DNA of 64,000 nt from NCBI GenBank assembly GCA_963818775.1, contig CAWFUF010000024.1, positions 62,001 through 126,000 on the forward strand. Reading direction: 5' to 3'. Numbering within the stretch: the first letter of the stretch is position 1; each line of letters starts with the position of its first letter. The notes under the pieces are model-generated. The model was not told the origin of the DNA. It searched no databases and saw nothing but the letters and a program-made list of their open reading frames with translations. This document shows, piece by piece, positions 63,801 through 64,000 of this stretch. A program made the translations under genes and the position numbers. This DNA is from JAMXLO01 sp963818775. GTDB lineage: Bacteria; Pseudomonadota; Alphaproteobacteria; Acetobacterales; Acetobacteraceae.

Positions 63801-64000
63801 CACGCTGCTACGGCGTTACGTCGATACCTCCGGCAAGGCGTGGCGTCTGATCTCCGCCGATGCCGCGACGGCACCCGTATCGCCCGCGGATCTCGCGCAA
63901 TTCCAGCGCGCGGCGGCGATCCGCGATGCGTTCTTCGCCGATGGCAGCACGCGGCCGCACTTTCGCCTCGACATCGCACCGGTCAGCGTCGATGCGGGGA
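60844..64000 (+). CDS. tssM: Type VI secretion protein TssM (IcmF), 3' partial
   Basis: A GTG at 60844 opens a frame that stays open to the right edge, 1052 codons, without a stop. Two membrane helices (residues 12-33 and 44-60), a Walker A GPPGAGKT (121-128), the IcmF-specific text GGTRLCDWWFTEDTVLIDTAGRYT and GVYFTSGTQEGTPIDRL, a third helix near residue 440, then a large periplasmic region (LYEADYVPAWDLMMADL, ADLAQFQRAAAIRDAFF) are those of TssM. TssM joins TssL and TssJ in the membrane complex. The frame is intact over the visible part, unlike its two neighbours. It starts six bases after tssL. Confidence 0.93.
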   Translation, partial: MTPAANILYSRWTISFIGTALLAGLAWFFAPLLPGFEDWPPRLALIAVLLLAWGGGNALLDLRRLQRAAALARGITVADDTDQTEEAQALRTRLTTALDLLKKSLGSRHYLYEQPWYAIIGPPGAGKTTALLNAGLRFPLADQMGQGAIAGIGGTRLCDWWFTEDTVLIDTAGRYTTQDSNAAVDRAGWDAFLDLLKQTRPREPLNGLLIAFPLSDLALAPPAERKAHAAAIRSRVNELQTRFGVRIPVYALLTKADLIAGFTEFFDDLDREKRAQVWGTTFELTADDDDPVSACAGALRALVERLNARLFDRLQAERNADRRALIAMFPGQVASLEPLLLEFLHAAFAGTSDSPAPLLRGVYFTSGTQEGTPIDRLTGALARSLGVDQARAQTMRPVQGRSYFLERLLKEVIVGEASLVAHSPAALRRRQMLRMAGYAVAALLVLATAGVLWHVRSAGQREIAAAATALDRYEQTAWILPLDPVNDDDLARLAPLLDQARALPHGGDEPSWLPAGLSQRDKLAASARTVYRHALQWALLPRLMWRLETQLRGNLNRPDFLYEATRVYLMLGNAGPLDVSLVREWMKLDWQTAYPGLGYAALRDSLLLHLDALLSDPLPQVKLDGELVATARARMATVSMAQRVYSRIRPSAAAQRLPPWLPSDALGPAGLPLFVLASGKRLNEGIPGFFTVDGFHKVLLPSLAGAARSVVLESWVLGNRVAFDASDQQMQALRRDVIALYEADYVPAWDLMMADLNVAPLRSLSQAAQDLYILASPESPMRRLLVSISRQLTLSVPPGGAPRTAAAEAPASGSEDRFHGLFGTAQSASAPATPLLPGHEVDERYQALRDLLSGGANAPIDQVLRELGDAQQQIAKLAATLVNPGAAAPVSGGIDPLLALKADAAHQPQPLGHWLTEIATSAIALRSGDPRLQLATIFNVGGGPAELCPAVVNGHYPFTPDATDDATIADFARLFAPGAALDGFMNTLLRRYVDTSGKAWRLISADAATAPVSPADLAQFQRAAAIRDAFFADGSTRPHFRLDIAPVSVDAG

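Overview
This 64 kb window is GC-rich chromosomal DNA from an alphaproteobacterium, most likely a Rhodospirillales/Acetobacteraceae-type organism. The grounds are the style of housekeeping genes (RppH - divergent polysaccharide deacetylase - CtpA - EnvC - GpmI in one run, AhcY with a short AT-rich palindrome upstream), a dispersed alphaproteobacterial intergenic repeat and a tRNA-Ala(GGC). No 16S rRNA or other taxonomic marker is present, so the placement is an inference.

Layout. (1) 1-4.1 kb: a YVTN beta-propeller protein and two SCO1/SenC-type copper/thiol proteins, facing a cytochrome c - periplasmic binding protein fusion. (2) 4.5-10.3 kb, minus strand: rppH, a divergent polysaccharide deacetylase, ctpA, envC-like and gpmI; ctpA and gpmI each carry one apparent single-base frameshift. 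(3) 10.5-12.4 kb: small VOC, heme-binding-type and secreted proteins. (4) 12.6-24.7 kb: a polysaccharide region with a large modular GH5 protein, a HAD-UbiA prenyltransferase, an LPG-synthase-type flippase-like membrane protein, DprE1-like and DprE2-like enzymes, a GT-C glycosyltransferase-like protein and a GH16-like protein. It resembles the mycobacterial decaprenyl-phosphoryl-arabinose pathway. (5) 24.7-32.4 kb: an accessory, decayed region with remnants of IS3, IS256 and IS1182 transposases, an IS66-like element with perfect 30-bp ends and a broken transposase, a coupling-protein (VirD4/TraG-type) tail, a broken outer-membrane/adhesin-type gene, an M15 peptidase and several tiny genes. (6) 32.4-43 kb: a frameshifted SDR, ahcY, a complete five-gene peptide-type ABC transporter operon, a two-subunit 3-oxoacid CoA-transferase, a truncated AMP-binding-like protein and tRNA-Ala. 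(7) 43-51 kb: a sensor histidine kinase, a Gly/His/Trp-rich secreted protein, an amidohydrolase, a flavodoxin-like protein, and an operon of ABC substrate-binding protein, D-cysteine desulfhydrase-type PLP enzyme and NAD-dependent epimerase. (8) 51-56.4 kb: a monoheme carboxypeptidase-regulatory-like protein, then SDR - CaiB/BaiF CoA-transferase - Gly/sarcosine/betaine reductase B-like genes. (9) 56.6-58.4 kb: a lower-GC OLD-family ATPase-TOPRIM nuclease, probably a defence gene. (10) 58.7-64 kb: the start of a type VI secretion locus (peptidoglycan hydrolase, tssL, tssM running off the right edge).

A recurrent theme is single-base frameshifts in otherwise well-preserved genes (ctpA, gpmI, an SDR, the peptidoglycan hydrolase, tssL). 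Because two of these are normally important housekeeping genes, sequencing or assembly indels are the simplest explanation for that set. The lesions in the 24-32 kb region look like true decay, since one is a clean 10-bp tandem duplication.
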